From contig QBVD01000010.1 of NCBI GenBank assembly GCA_003058525.1, positions 1 to 38,841 of the forward strand: a stretch of DNA of 38,841 nucleotides, in the 5' to 3' direction. The notes under the pieces were generated by a model. It was given only the letters and a program-made list of their open reading frames with translations, was not told the DNA's origin and did no database searches. Position 1 is the first letter of the stretch. The number at the start of each line of letters is the position of its first letter. Origin of the DNA: a gamma proteobacterium symbiont of Ctena orbiculata (GTDB lineage Bacteria > Pseudomonadota > Gammaproteobacteria > Chromatiales > Chromatiaceae). This document shows, one piece after another, positions 1-7,725 of the stretch. The position numbers were made by a program, and so were the translations under genes.

Positions 1-112
1 GTAATCGTAATATCTCTCTTAATTGTCGCATCGATAGTCTCTTCGTTGGCATCACCGTTCCCGATAGGCAAAATCGGTTAGGTTAGCAGTGGAAAATCAA
101 TGCGTGGGATGG

Positions 113-240
113 GATTCTGGCATCGTGAACGGTGATTCTGGAAACAACGCAAAAGCGTTCATGATCAACCAGAATGAGTGTTCACGATGAATCAGAATAG
201 GTGTTCATGATCGTTCAGAATCAGTGTTCACGTTCGGCCA
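113..240. mobile_element. Degenerate 23-bp repeats resembling IS21-family ends (remnant)
   Basis: Four head-to-tail units of 23 bases lie at 149-171, 172-194, 195-217 and 218-240. They share the pattern GAAT..GTGTTCA(C/T)G followed by a variable part ending in CA. One further unit lies in the opposite orientation at about 113-141. Repeated GTGTTCACG..CC(A/G)GAAT blocks are typical of the multiple terminal repeats of IS21-family elements (known). No istA or istB coding sequence is visible, so this is an end remnant or an element truncated by the window edge. The opposed unit suggests that two ends meet here. The flanks at 1-112 and 241-388 show no gene I can support. Confidence 0.5.
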
Positions 241-388
241 GAATATGCATATGCCACCCGGCCACCTCAACGACCACTATAACCAATTGATAATGCGGGA
301 AACTGCAGTCAGATTATCTGTACGAGCCCCTGATCATGTCCCGGGCGGCGCTCAACAAGACGTCCATAAGCGCCTCAATCCTAGCGGC

Positions 389-1648
389 TTATTCATACCG
401 AAGCGCGACTACCGGCCTTAGATTGGCGGCCCGGATCGCTGGAGCCAGACCCGACAACAGACCAACGCTGATTGATACACACAGGGCGACAGTCACCATG
501 AGCCAGGTGGGTTGCAGTGGAAAGTCACTCAACCAGGACAATATAAAACTGGCACCGATTCCCACGACTAGACCGATCCCGCCGCCTATCAATCCGATCA
601 TCATCGCTTCCACAAGAAACTGGGACAGAATATCAGACTTGCGAGCACCGATTGACCGCCTGAGTCCGATCTCTCTGGTACGTTCCAGCACAGACGTACT
701 CATTATATTCATCACACCCATTCCACCAACCAAAAGCGAGACGAATGCCGCCACCAAACCAATAATTGAAACACCGTTCAATATTCTGTTTGCGGTTTCG
801 ATATATTGGGCCATGGTCTCATGCCTGTAGTTGAACCGGCCACTATGATTCCGTTGTAGCAACGACTCGACCTGTTCAGCGGCTTCCTCCGCCGCCTCCA
901 GACTGACAGCTTCCCCTTGCAGCCCGTCGATAGCGTTTGCGTGGTCTTTGCCTTTGAGCATTTGCAGGTAGGTATAAGGGACAAGGATGCGATTGTTGAC
1001 ATCGCGCCCTCCGGTGGAGCCGATGCTGGCGAGGAAGTCACGGCTTTTTTCCCTCAATACACCGATCACCATGACTTTCTTACCCTGGATGCGTATATGC
1101 TCACCCACGACTGTCGCATAGGGAGGAAATAGATCATTCCTTGCGATAGGGCCAATGATCGCAACCCCCCTGTTTCGCTGTTCATCGCTGAGGGTGAAAT
1201 AGCGACCATCCACCAGCTGGTCGTTATTGATCTGAAAATAATCTACGCCGACACCCCGAATTTCCGCATTGCTATAGCGGTCGCCTCTGCGAACGACGAT
1301 CCTGCGCCCTTGGCTGTAAACAAGTGGCGTTATATTCTTCAACTTATCGCAACAGCCTTGCCGAATCAGCTGGTAGTCTGTCTCATCAATCCCACTGCCC
1401 TTACGCAGCGCTTTGTTTGGATCTTTATCATTCTTTTGCCTGAACACCCATAGAGACTCCAACCCGAATGTTTTTAACTCATTGAAGACCAGGAAATGCC
1501 CGCCACTACTGATCGCACTGACGGCAATGATTGCGGCCACACCGACCGCCATACCAAAAATACTGAGAATGCTTCGAAGCCTATTATCCCTTAATGCCGT
1601 TAATGCTTCGAAAAATATGCTGATGACATAGGTATAATTCCTAACCAC
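389..1648 (-). CDS. MacB-type ABC transporter permease (FtsX-like)
   Basis: Inner-membrane permease of 419 aa, last gene of the peptide operon and third part of a MacA-ATPase-MacB style tripartite exporter. It has the family layout: one N-terminal membrane segment (about 28-50), a large periplasmic MacB_PCD-like domain (about 50-285), and three C-terminal membrane segments (about 293-320, 348-375, 383-405). The coupling segment ERTREIGLRRSIGA lies just after the second membrane segment. The start is GTG, preceded by an AGG-type ribosome site and overlapping the ATPase stop by 8 bases, so translation is probably coupled. Unlike E. coli MacB, the ATPase is a separate protein, as in DarB-type transporters of darobactin clusters. 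Export of the cluster product, or self-protection, is inferred from context. Confidence 0.85.
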   Translation of the reverse strand: MVRNYTYVISIFFEALTALRDNRLRSILSIFGMAVGVAAIIAVSAISSGGHFLVFNELKTFGLESLWVFRQKNDKDPNKALRKGSGIDETDYQLIRQGCCDKLKNITPLVYSQGRRIVVRRGDRYSNAEIRGVGVDYFQINNDQLVDGRYFTLSDEQRNRGVAIIGPIARNDLFPPYATVVGEHIRIQGKKVMVIGVLREKSRDFLASIGSTGGRDVNNRILVPYTYLQMLKGKDHANAIDGLQGEAVSLEAAEEAAEQVESLLQRNHSGRFNYRHETMAQYIETANRILNGVSIIGLVAAFVSLLVGGMGVMNIMSTSVLERTREIGLRRSIGARKSDILSQFLVEAMMIGLIGGGIGLVVGIGASFILSWLSDFPLQPTWLMVTVALCVSISVGLLSGLAPAIRAANLRPVVALRYE

Positions 1649-2306
1649 CGACTACCTGCCCATCCTTTAAGTGGATCGTGCGCTGTGCATATTTGGCCAC
1701 CCCCTGTTCATGAGTAACCAACAGAATTGTCGTGCCTGCATGATGGAGTTCCTGAAATAGGGCCATGATCTCATTCCCTGTCTTTGTATCAAGACTACCC
1801 GTCGGTTCGTCGGCAATAATCAATTGCGGGCTGTTGACCAGCGCGCGCGCTATGGCGACGCGCTGCTGTTGACCTCCCGACAATTCAGCTGGACTATGAT
1901 CCGCCCATTTGCTCAGTCCCATTCGCTCCAGCGCCTCCTGCGCGAGCGAGTGGCGCTTTTTTAGCGGAATCCCTCGATAGAGCATTGGGAGTTCTACATT
2001 GCGTCTCGCGCTTATCCGTGGAATGAGATTGAACAATTGGAAAACGAAACCGAGATTCTCATTCCTCAACCGAGTCAAATGATCGTCATCCAAATTGCTG
2101 ATATCCGTCCCTGCAAACATATATGTTCCACTATCGAAGTGGTCGAGGCAGCCGATTATGTTGAGAAGTGTCGATTTGCCTGAACCTGACGGCCCCATCA
2201 ATGCAACAAACTCACATGGCTCGATGCGGAAACTCACACCTTGCAATACGGGTATAACCACTTTTTCACGATGGTAGCTTTTATAAACGGCTTGTAATTC
2301 GATCAT
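1641..2306 (-). CDS. ABC transporter ATP-binding protein (LolD/MacB-type)
   Basis: Cytoplasmic ATPase of 221 aa that powers the MacB-type permease encoded next to it. Walker A GPSGSGKST is at 38-46, the Q-loop glutamine at 90, the signature LSGGQ at 142-146, Walker B LIIADEP at 162-168 and the switch histidine at 199. Length and sequence fit the LolD/MacB/FtsE-like MetNI-independent group. Its ATG overlaps the stop of the upstream membrane fusion gene (ATGA), and its own end overlaps the permease start by 8 bases. The three transporter genes thus form a tightly coupled unit. The transported substrate cannot be read from the sequence; the RiPP product is the contextual candidate. Confidence 0.9.
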   Translation of the reverse strand: MIELQAVYKSYHREKVVIPVLQGVSFRIEPCEFVALMGPSGSGKSTLLNIIGCLDHFDSGTYMFAGTDISNLDDDHLTRLRNENLGFVFQLFNLIPRISARRNVELPMLYRGIPLKKRHSLAQEALERMGLSKWADHSPAELSGGQQQRVAIARALVNSPQLIIADEPTGSLDTKTGNEIMALFQELHHAGTTILLVTHEQGVAKYAQRTIHLKDGQVVGG

Positions 2307-3385
2307 TGTTCAAGCAGGACGCGATCGCCGTCCGCCAAATGGTGTCCTTCCGGCAAGACGATCCGATCATCGACTGACAGCCCTGAAACAACCTCGGTAT
2401 GGGTAATGCTTTGAATACCCATTGTTATAGGCTGCATGGAAATACGGTTGTTTTCGACTAGCGCCACATGCGGCCCGGACTCTTTTTCGATGATGAGATT
2501 GTGTTTCAATTTAATGGCATTGTCGCGGTGCGCTGTACGGATTTTCAAATCCACCTGTTGCCCTATCAGCAATTCCTGCGCATGCCTGCTTAGACTGATT
2601 TTTACACTCAAGGTATTGGTGCCATCGGTATCCTGCTTGTTCACTGCCCGCGCGATGAAGATCACCTTTTCGTCCCAAACGATATCCGGCCACGCATCTG
2701 TCATCACTTGAATCAGGCTTGATTGAGAAATAAGACCGCTGTCTCCCGCATCCACTTGCGCCTCGATGTAGGGAGCCGAGTCGTCAACGACGGTGAACAG
2801 CGTCGTGGCCTCGCCTAACGCCGGTTGAACCGCCTGCCCAACTTCTGCGTTTCGATGCACGACGACGCCTGAAAATGGCGCCGATACACGATGGAGATCA
2901 AGTTTTATGTTTTGCAGTTGATAGTCTGCCTGATTGACTTTGAGTTCAGATTGAGCGTCGCTCAATTCCGCTTCTACATTTTCAACGGCCTGTAGAGATT
3001 CACCGCCGGTTAACTTTACCTCTCTTATTCTTCGCAATTTCCGTTTAAGTTCCTTAATTTTATCTTTGGATCTTTCCATGATTGCCTTTGAGCGCAGCAC
3101 TTGCGCGCGCGCTTCAGCATCATCCAGCTGCGCCAATAACTGCCCCTTCGCAACATGCTCCCCCTCGTTAACCAGAACCGAGGTCAAATGGCCAGGAATA
3201 CGTGAAATAACATCGACGCGGCGAGCGGCCTTGACCACGCCTGACACTGATAGGTAGGTTGATATAGACCCTTGCTCTACCGGGCCGGTCTTTACTGATA
3301 TCGCAGAGTCGCCGCGATAAGACATGAAACTCCAGAGACTGACACAAGCGGCGAGGACAATGAGTGTACTTATTAATCGTTTCAT
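2303..3385 (-). CDS. HlyD/MacA-family periplasmic membrane fusion protein
   Basis: Periplasmic adaptor of 360 aa linking the inner-membrane ABC permease to an outer-membrane channel. It has an N-terminal membrane anchor (about 4-22), a biotinyl/lipoyl-like half (VISRIPGHLTSVLVNEGEHV), a Lys/Arg/Glu-rich coiled-coil hairpin (about 95-155), the second lipoyl half (VSAPFSGVVVHRNAEVGQ), and beta-barrel and membrane-proximal domains. I place the start at 3385 because AAGG lies 4 bases before this ATG and the membrane anchor follows directly. An alternative ATG at 3421 overlaps the upstream stop as ATGA and adds 12 residues. No TolC-like outer-membrane partner is encoded in the window, so a chromosomal TolC elsewhere would be needed. 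Confidence 0.85.
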   Translation of the reverse strand: MKRLISTLIVLAACVSLWSFMSYRGDSAISVKTGPVEQGSISTYLSVSGVVKAARRVDVISRIPGHLTSVLVNEGEHVAKGQLLAQLDDAEARAQVLRSKAIMERSKDKIKELKRKLRRIREVKLTGGESLQAVENVEAELSDAQSELKVNQADYQLQNIKLDLHRVSAPFSGVVVHRNAEVGQAVQPALGEATTLFTVVDDSAPYIEAQVDAGDSGLISQSSLIQVMTDAWPDIVWDEKVIFIARAVNKQDTDGTNTLSVKISLSRHAQELLIGQQVDLKIRTAHRDNAIKLKHNLIIEKESGPHVALVENNRISMQPITMGIQSITHTEVVSGLSVDDRIVLPEGHHLADGDRVLLEQ

Positions 3386-3417
3386 TTTGCCTTGGTCACA
3401 CAGTGAGTCGATTATTC

Positions 3418-5175
3418 TCATCCTGCATCGACAGATGGTTGGATGTTGCCTTCACAGAATCTGGCGATTACATAGTACTCTTCCTGGCGTAATTCACCTG
3501 GCGAGTGGTGGATAATCTTATCCCTCAACGCGCCATGCTCCGCCAAAGACCTGACCAGTTCCATCGCTAAACGCTTCGTCACGCCTGTTGTATTTTCTAT
3601 GGGTCTATGTACTGCAGCGGTTGGACAGGATGCCTTGTCCACCTCCTGACTGAATTGCGCCGGGCATTTTCCTATGGGACTGTCATTTTTCCAGTACCAA
3701 GGATTGGCCCTGAAAGAGTCGATTTTCGACTGGTGTGTTTCGAGAAACTCTATTGTCTGTGATGCTTCAGACAGGCGTTCTGTCGGAAAGCCGAACATAA
3801 TGAATAACTCGACAGAGATGCCATACTCCTCGCAAAGCTCCAGTATCCGTACTGCATCCTGTAACTTGTAGCCTTTTCCCATTGTATCGACCACACGCTG
3901 AACTCCTGACTCTAATCCAAACGACAGGGAACGGCAACCCGCCTTCACCAACGGCTCAATTAAGTTTATGATTTTCTTTTCAAAACGCGCCATGGTACCA
4001 AAAAATATCTGATCTGACGTCTTACTTAATTCACGGCTCAACCGCTCCAACATTCTGGGTGAAGTCGATTCGTCGCATATACCCACATAATCGACATGAT
4101 GCTCCTCTTTAAAGCGGCGCATATTTTCTGCGACAAGCGATGCATCCAATTCTCTCCAGCCACTTTGTAGTGTATTGGAATGATCACAAAATGCGCATTT
4201 GTTCCAGTAACACCCTCTTGCGGTCATGAGGGGCGCTATCTTTATCGGCGATAAATACTTCTTATAATCTTGCAGCAGACTGAGATCGATGGCCGGTAGC
4301 TCATCTGTTTCTATAGGCGGCCCTTCTGGCTGCAACAGGATATTCTGCCCCTGCTGGTAAAAGAGACCGGGAATATTGTCAATCGATTGACCAGTCGCCA
4401 CGCAATTGCACAACTGCAACAGCGGTTTCTCCCCTTCACCCAGAATCCCATACGGCTGCAACATGGGTGCGATTTTCACGTAGTTTTCGTTTTCTGCTGT
4501 AATTACCGTCGGCCTCCCCTCAAATAGTTCGTGAAAATAGGTGCCGCCTACGACGATCGGCGTATTCAGTATTTTGCTTATTTGGTCGATTAGAATATAA
4601 CTGTGATGAGCCTGCTCGGAATAACTGATTGACACACCGATCAATTCAGGATTTATCGCTTTGAGTTTTGGGATAAGGTACTCTTCACAGTATCGCAATA
4701 GGGGATGACCGCTTTTTATCGTCTCAGTACTCCTATCCCAATATCTTCTGAATGACCAATTTATCGGGCGTAATCGACTGGGTAAAGAAGCGATTTCCGC
4801 TGATATTTTAACCGGGTGATAGGGTAGTTCTAATATTTTCCTTGCATCGCTGATAAGAGCGATGGCTTCGCGAAACGATACAAGCGTGTTGTGGTTATAA
4901 TCATCCGGCGTCCATAACCTTTCGAGAAATTTCGATACAGTCGCGTAATCCGAAGCGATGGTGATATTATCGTTTATTCCTTTTAGCGTTTTGCGCGTTA
5001 TTTCATAGTGCTTTCGAAATAACTCAGGGTTTAATGTGTAATGATAATAACTGGGGGATACATCAATGGTTGTAACGTCGATACCGTTCTGTCTCAGGTA
5101 ACTCCCTAGGGCTAGTATACTGAGTGGAGGCGAAAAGGGCGAACCTCCAGGCATGCTTAGAATTGCTATTTTCAC
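3418..5175 (-). CDS. B12-binding domain radical SAM enzyme, RiPP cluster
   Basis: Protein of 585 aa with an N-terminal cobalamin-binding (Rossmann-like) domain at about 1-260 and a radical SAM barrel from about 312. The cluster-binding cysteines are C322, C327 and C330 in GCYWNKCAFC, giving CX4CX2C rather than the canonical CX3CX2C. A GLESG-type motif follows at 420-424. No DxHxxG base-off motif is visible, as in many class B enzymes. Family members methylate unreactive carbon or phosphorus or rearrange skeletons (known). Here C-methylation of the peptide, or modification of its acyl group, is inferred from position between the metallopeptidase and exporter genes. The start is a GTG without a strong ribosome site. 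It is cytoplasmic, with no signal peptide. Confidence 0.85.
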   Translation of the reverse strand: MKIAILSMPGGSPFSPPLSILALGSYLRQNGIDVTTIDVSPSYYHYTLNPELFRKHYEITRKTLKGINDNITIASDYATVSKFLERLWTPDDYNHNTLVSFREAIALISDARKILELPYHPVKISAEIASLPSRLRPINWSFRRYWDRSTETIKSGHPLLRYCEEYLIPKLKAINPELIGVSISYSEQAHHSYILIDQISKILNTPIVVGGTYFHELFEGRPTVITAENENYVKIAPMLQPYGILGEGEKPLLQLCNCVATGQSIDNIPGLFYQQGQNILLQPEGPPIETDELPAIDLSLLQDYKKYLSPIKIAPLMTARGCYWNKCAFCDHSNTLQSGWRELDASLVAENMRRFKEEHHVDYVGICDESTSPRMLERLSRELSKTSDQIFFGTMARFEKKIINLIEPLVKAGCRSLSFGLESGVQRVVDTMGKGYKLQDAVRILELCEEYGISVELFIMFGFPTERLSEASQTIEFLETHQSKIDSFRANPWYWKNDSPIGKCPAQFSQEVDKASCPTAAVHRPIENTTGVTKRLAMELVRSLAEHGALRDKIIHHSPGELRQEEYYVIARFCEGNIQPSVDAG

Positions 5176-5263
5176 TTTATTGGCTATGTAGACAGCTGGC
5201 CACCGCTAAACGTTCATCAAATGATCCACAGTTGTAATACTGCTGCTGTTATTCAATTCGGTC

Positions 5264-5947
5264 CTATGAAACCGTCATATTTTGGAGAATATTCAGGTTC
5301 AATATCCGCCTCGCCGCCGATGTAAATTCCTCGCCTTCCTTGACACTTCGAAGGAGATTATGTATGTCTTTAGATTGTGTATCTGAACTCAACAAGTAGG
5401 AAACCATCACCTCTATCTGTGCATTGACTCGTGAATTATCGAACCATTGTTCACCATGCACATTCGTTATGTCCTTTTTTTGCTTATCTTCGGTTTTATC
5501 CAGGTAATGGCTGTCTCTGATGTTTTCGACCTTTGTTATCCAGTGCGCAAGCGCCTCATTAAACCAGACAGGTATATATTTTGAAGTCCCGTAATAGATC
5601 CATATTGCTGAATGCAGTAATTCATGGATAAGCGTGTTGATCGTGATACTGCGCGTCCACATACCTCTGTCTACCAGCAAATATACGTTGTCTCTTATCG
5701 ATAAAGCTTTAATCCATGTTGGATAGCGCTTTCCATCCGAGAATTTCAAGTCCGGTTCTCCTACAACAATATGCACCTTCGGCTCTCGCTGCACTGGGAC
5801 ATATTGTTTTATGATGCTGAAGCAATATTTTTTTTCTTCTTGTATGATATTTATCAATTCTTGCACATTGCTTGCCGAATCCGCATATTCTGTCTTTTGA
5901 TTTTTCGTTGTCATGCTGAACACACTGCTTACGCTCGGTATAGACAT
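5264..5947 (-). CDS. Putative zinc metallopeptidase (HEXXH-X18-E), candidate leader peptidase
   Basis: Protein of 227 aa with HELLH at 108-112 and a glutamate at 131 in WFNEALAHW. This HEXXH-18 residues-E spacing is the gluzincin zinc site, as in M1 and MA-clan peptidases. There is no signal peptide or membrane segment, so it should act in the cytoplasm. I choose the ATG at 5947 because AGGAG lies 4 bases upstream and it begins 11 bases after the acyltransferase stop. A longer frame to 6022 would overlap that gene by 64 bases. Neither exporter of the cluster has a C39 peptidase domain, so this protein is the obvious candidate to remove the precursor leader. An immunity or scaffold role is also possible. 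I recognise no named family beyond the zinc motif. Confidence 0.7.
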   Translation of the reverse strand: MSIPSVSSVFSMTTKNQKTEYADSASNVQELINIIQEEKKYCFSIIKQYVPVQREPKVHIVVGEPDLKFSDGKRYPTWIKALSIRDNVYLLVDRGMWTRSITINTLIHELLHSAIWIYYGTSKYIPVWFNEALAHWITKVENIRDSHYLDKTEDKQKKDITNVHGEQWFDNSRVNAQIEVMVSYLLSSDTQSKDIHNLLRSVKEGEEFTSAARRILNLNILQNMTVS

Positions 5948-5958
5948 CTCACTCCTAA

Positions 5959-6897
5959 CTATACCTTGCCCTCCGACAATTCCACTGATGGTGCATTGAG
6001 CAGTCTTGCCCAAAAACCCCATTGTTCAGGCACTTCCTTGATCTTTTCTTCCAGTGCGCTGTTTATTTGTTTGGCGATCCTTGTTATATCGCTTTCTGCA
6101 TTGTCAGTATAATAAGCGTCAAATGGTTCTTGAAATTCGATGACAATACCGTCACTGTCGATATAACTGTATGCAGGCAAATAAGTAGCGGCGTATTTTC
6201 TACTCAACTCGAGTATACCTACCGGCATATCGACGACTCTTCCCAAAAATGGCGTACTTTTATTTTTAGTGAAGGGATAGGCATAATCCAAGTTGCATCC
6301 TATTATCGATCGACATTTCAGTGCACGTATTATTCGTATGGCACTTGTTTTCTTTGTGATATCGATAAGTTGGCATGTCTTTCCATAATCAGATAATTGC
6401 GCCTGCATTTGTTCTCTTCTTGAATCTTTTGTACTTGGCACGAGCAAACAGACGCTTCTTTCATCGATAGCTGAAAGAACTCTATCGCTAAACAAAATAT
6501 TAAAGAAACACCCGATATGCGCTGAAAACGCCACTATAGCCTTTTCACGCTTGACCGCATTGTATAGATTGTCTATCCCCTTTATTTTAACAGCTGATAT
6601 TTTGTCTCGTATGTCTTGAGGCCTTGTATAGAGCAGCCATCCATAATTAAACAATGCAAGAATGCTGTAGTAATGATTCAAATAGGAAAACCTATAACTT
6701 GTACATTCAGGTCCGATTGATTTCTGCATTTCCGGTAACAGTTTCATCGTGCGCTTGACAGACAATTTGCCATTGAACAGCTGGTCATAAAGAAAGGCTG
6801 CCCATGCTATCGGCCTACTTATAAGCACATTCCACAATGTGCCCACTCTCCATATGGGACGTAGGATTTTGTGATCCAACAGGTTATATGCATCCAT
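5959..6897 (-). CDS. LpxL/HtrB-like acyltransferase in the peptide cluster
   Basis: Protein of 312 aa resembling the lauroyl/myristoyl acyltransferases of lipid A synthesis. It has a hydrophobic N-terminal segment (about 20-38), the active-site histidine H127 in FSAHIGCFFN, a GCNLDYA...PFLGR block at 200-219, and the C-terminal PEQWGFWARL block at 290-299 that matches the PxQWxW signature of the family. The family acid in HX4(D/E) is missing: five residues after H127 is F132. It may therefore use another acid, bind acyl donors without classical catalysis, or have changed substrate. It lies inside the RiPP operon rather than with the lpx genes, so acylation of the peptide is the leading inference. 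A lipid A-modifying self-protection role is the alternative. Confidence 0.75.
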   Translation of the reverse strand: MDAYNLLDHKILRPIWRVGTLWNVLISRPIAWAAFLYDQLFNGKLSVKRTMKLLPEMQKSIGPECTSYRFSYLNHYYSILALFNYGWLLYTRPQDIRDKISAVKIKGIDNLYNAVKREKAIVAFSAHIGCFFNILFSDRVLSAIDERSVCLLVPSTKDSRREQMQAQLSDYGKTCQLIDITKKTSAIRIIRALKCRSIIGCNLDYAYPFTKNKSTPFLGRVVDMPVGILELSRKYAATYLPAYSYIDSDGIVIEFQEPFDAYYTDNAESDITRIAKQINSALEEKIKEVPEQWGFWARLLNAPSVELSEGKV

Positions 6898-6978
6898 ATT
6901 TTGCTATTCGATGTGTTTATGCCTATCTTCGATATCTATTATTTACCATGCGCAGACTGCCAGTATTATATGCAGTCA

Positions 6979-7707
6979 TTATCCGTTGTTATATCCCATC
7001 TGCGAGATATATACCTTACCAAGCGTTCGTTCATTATATGTGTCAGGTATTTCAATTAAACCGAGATGTTTTGCCAGTTTTTTGCTGGCAATGCTCTCCT
7101 CACGACTTACACCTACATTTGACCGCGCAGACTGATTTAACTCCATCAGATTGATTGTTTGTCGCGCCCTCTGCTCGACCGACAATTGATAAAGCCCGGT
7201 GGTTTCGATTAGCATTGGCGTATTGTTTTCTTTTCCTAACTTTTCCAACGCTGCTACGAACTTTACGTATCGCATTGCCAATGCGGTGTAATAGTCCGTA
7301 TATACTGTTTTTGTTTTATACCGCGGACTTTCAACATATCCATGCATTATGACGCCATCGGCATTTCGTCCTGCCATATAGTCATGAAGACTTACTTTTT
7401 GTAAATAGTTACTTCCCGTTTGTCGATTTCTATCAATTTTCCAGAAATTTATCAGTTTGTAATGTGAATTGCTGAGTGAAAATATGGTCATATTCCCCAC
7501 ATAACGTGACTGAAGATTATCTTCGATAAATATATTGAAATAAGTATGTCTAAATTCGTTTTTTTGTATCCTGTAATCCAGTACGCAGTCTCTTGTTATT
7601 ATTGTGTTTCTTTCATTTTGCACTAAGTACCGATAGTGTCCCATACCACGTCCATGCTTATTGACTAAATAATCACGTGCAAGTTTGGTAAGGTCGGCTA
7701 TATCCAT
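6979..7707 (-). CDS. Unassigned protein of the RiPP operon
   Basis: Protein of 242 aa, 18 bases downstream of the second SPASM gene and 81 bases before the acyltransferase gene, so it is almost certainly in the same transcript. I do not recognise the family. It is soluble, without signal peptide or membrane segments, and rich in Tyr, Asn and Arg. The N-terminal 150 residues look like mixed alpha/beta; the C-terminal part (about 175-220) is mainly charged helix. There are no Cys clusters, P-loop or HEXXH motif. A single cysteine is at 41. Position next to two maturases suggests a modification partner, a substrate-binding protein or an acyl donor handler, but none of these is shown by sequence. 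Confidence 0.75.
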   Translation of the reverse strand: MDIADLTKLARDYLVNKHGRGMGHYRYLVQNERNTIITRDCVLDYRIQKNEFRHTYFNIFIEDNLQSRYVGNMTIFSLSNSHYKLINFWKIDRNRQTGSNYLQKVSLHDYMAGRNADGVIMHGYVESPRYKTKTVYTDYYTALAMRYVKFVAALEKLGKENNTPMLIETTGLYQLSVEQRARQTINLMELNQSARSNVGVSREESIASKKLAKHLGLIEIPDTYNERTLGKVYISQMGYNNG

Positions 7708-7725
7708 TAGCTATTACTTGCCAAC

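Noticed and set aside
149-240. Repeats at the left end considered as a CRISPR array
   Set aside because: Units are contiguous 23-mers without unique spacers and match the style of IS21 terminal repeats; no cas genes nearby.
336-830. 164-codon plus-strand frame at the end of the MacB-like gene
   Set aside because: Antisense to the C-terminal membrane segments of the permease; composition is the mirror of hydrophobic codons.
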